Assembly (NCBI GenBank): GCA_028869395.1
Contig: JAGWSE010000177.1
Coordinates: forward strand, 1 to 13,619
Direction of reading: 5' to 3'
Source of the DNA: Alphaproteobacteria bacterium
GTDB taxonomy: Bacteria > Pseudomonadota > Alphaproteobacteria > Caulobacterales > Caulobacteraceae
DNA length: 13,619 bases
A model generated the notes under the pieces. That model did not search any database, was not told where the DNA came from, and saw only the letters and a list, made by a program, of their open reading frames with translations. Below, piece after piece: positions 13,482 through 13,619 of the stretch (positions within the stretch are counted from its first letter, which is position 1; each line of letters opens with the position of its first letter). Made by a program: the position numbers and the translations under genes.

Positions 13482-13619
13482 TCGAGGCGGCGAAGATCTG
13501 GAACGAACCCAACAACAAGTCGCACTGGGATCCGAACCTCGACCCCGAATGGGATCGGTTCGCCGAGATGACGAGGTTGGCCGGCCAGGCCATAGCCGCC
13601 GAGAACGCCGGCCTGCCGC
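13478..13619 (+). CDS. GH39-like glycoside hydrolase (putative beta-xylosidase), 3' end outside the window
   Basis: Only the first 47 residues are in the window. They read MIEAAKIWNEPNNKSHWD, followed by a helix-like stretch with FAEMTRLAGQAIAAEN. The WNEPN motif followed by W is the acid/base segment of clan GH-A enzymes, and this version resembles GH39 xylosidases and iduronidases, where Glu of NEP protonates the leaving group. In those enzymes the motif falls around residue 150-180; here Glu is residue 9, so the first strands of the barrel are absent from this reading frame. The GTG start has an excellent ribosome site and overlaps the methyltransferase stop. Pairing with a UDP-xylose synthase-like gene suggests xyloside trimming, which is inference. 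It could instead be a non-hydrolytic or transglycosylating relative. Confidence 0.7.
   Translation, partial: MIEAAKIWNEPNNKSHWDPNLDPEWDRFAEMTRLAGQAIAAENAGLP

Noticed and set aside
1..13619. CRISPR array, insertion sequence, tRNA or rRNA genes
   Set aside because: No spaced direct repeats, transposase-like ORF, terminal inverted repeats or RNA-gene signatures were seen by eye on either strand.

Overview
The window is dense, high-GC, almost gapless coding DNA from a bacterium, most likely an alphaproteobacterium. The basis for that is long ORFs with G/C third positions, many GTG starts, 1-4 bp gene overlaps, and one candidate GGAAC-type (EcfG general-stress sigma factor) promoter. A Gram-negative of another class, such as a betaproteobacterium like Ramlibacter, is not excluded. 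All twelve main genes look like enzymes of nucleotide-sugar, glycosyl-transfer or inositol metabolism. None has an obvious signal peptide or membrane segment.

Layout. (1) 2-1500, plus strand: the C-terminal two thirds of a CgeB-type glycosyltransferase cut by the window edge, then a sugar-1-phosphate nucleotidyltransferase coupled by an ATGA overlap. (2) 1497-10577, minus strand: an eight-gene operon. In transcription order it is: GalE-like NAD epimerase; CDP-paratose/tyvelose 2-epimerase-like SDR; GT4 glycosyltransferase; three CgeB-type glycosyltransferases in a row; a UDP-glucuronate decarboxylase (UDP-xylose synthase)-like SDR; a phosphomanno/phosphoglucomutase. Its last gene runs head-on into unit 1, and the two stop codons share one CTAG. 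(3) 10578-10966: the only real intergenic region, about 45% GC in its middle part. It separates divergent operons and holds two strong hairpins, a candidate stress promoter, and two possible short leader ORFs, each ending at or just before the first main gene on its side. (4) 10967-13619, plus strand: myo-inositol-1-phosphate synthase, a histidine phosphatase, a SAM methyltransferase of the kind called the Rta_06860 family, and the start of a GH39-like glycosidase with a WNEPN motif that runs off the window.

Working model (inference). The mutase and nucleotidyltransferase make an NDP-hexose. The SDR enzymes convert activated sugars, including UDP-glucuronate to UDP-xylose. Ino1 and perhaps the histidine phosphatase supply inositol phosphate or free inositol. 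The glycosyltransferases assemble a glycoside, and the methyltransferase and glycosidase modify or trim it. The window holds no lipid-carrier priming transferase, flippase, polymerase or export gene, so a soluble or small glycoside (for example a stress-protective inositol or xylose glycoside) is at least as likely as a classical capsule or O-antigen. The product is not known from the sequence.

The most unusual parts are the 10.58-10.97 kb control region (a sequestered Shine-Dalgarno and paired leader ORFs), the glycosidase that starts directly at its acid/base motif, and the ino1-phosphatase-methyltransferase-glycosidase string.
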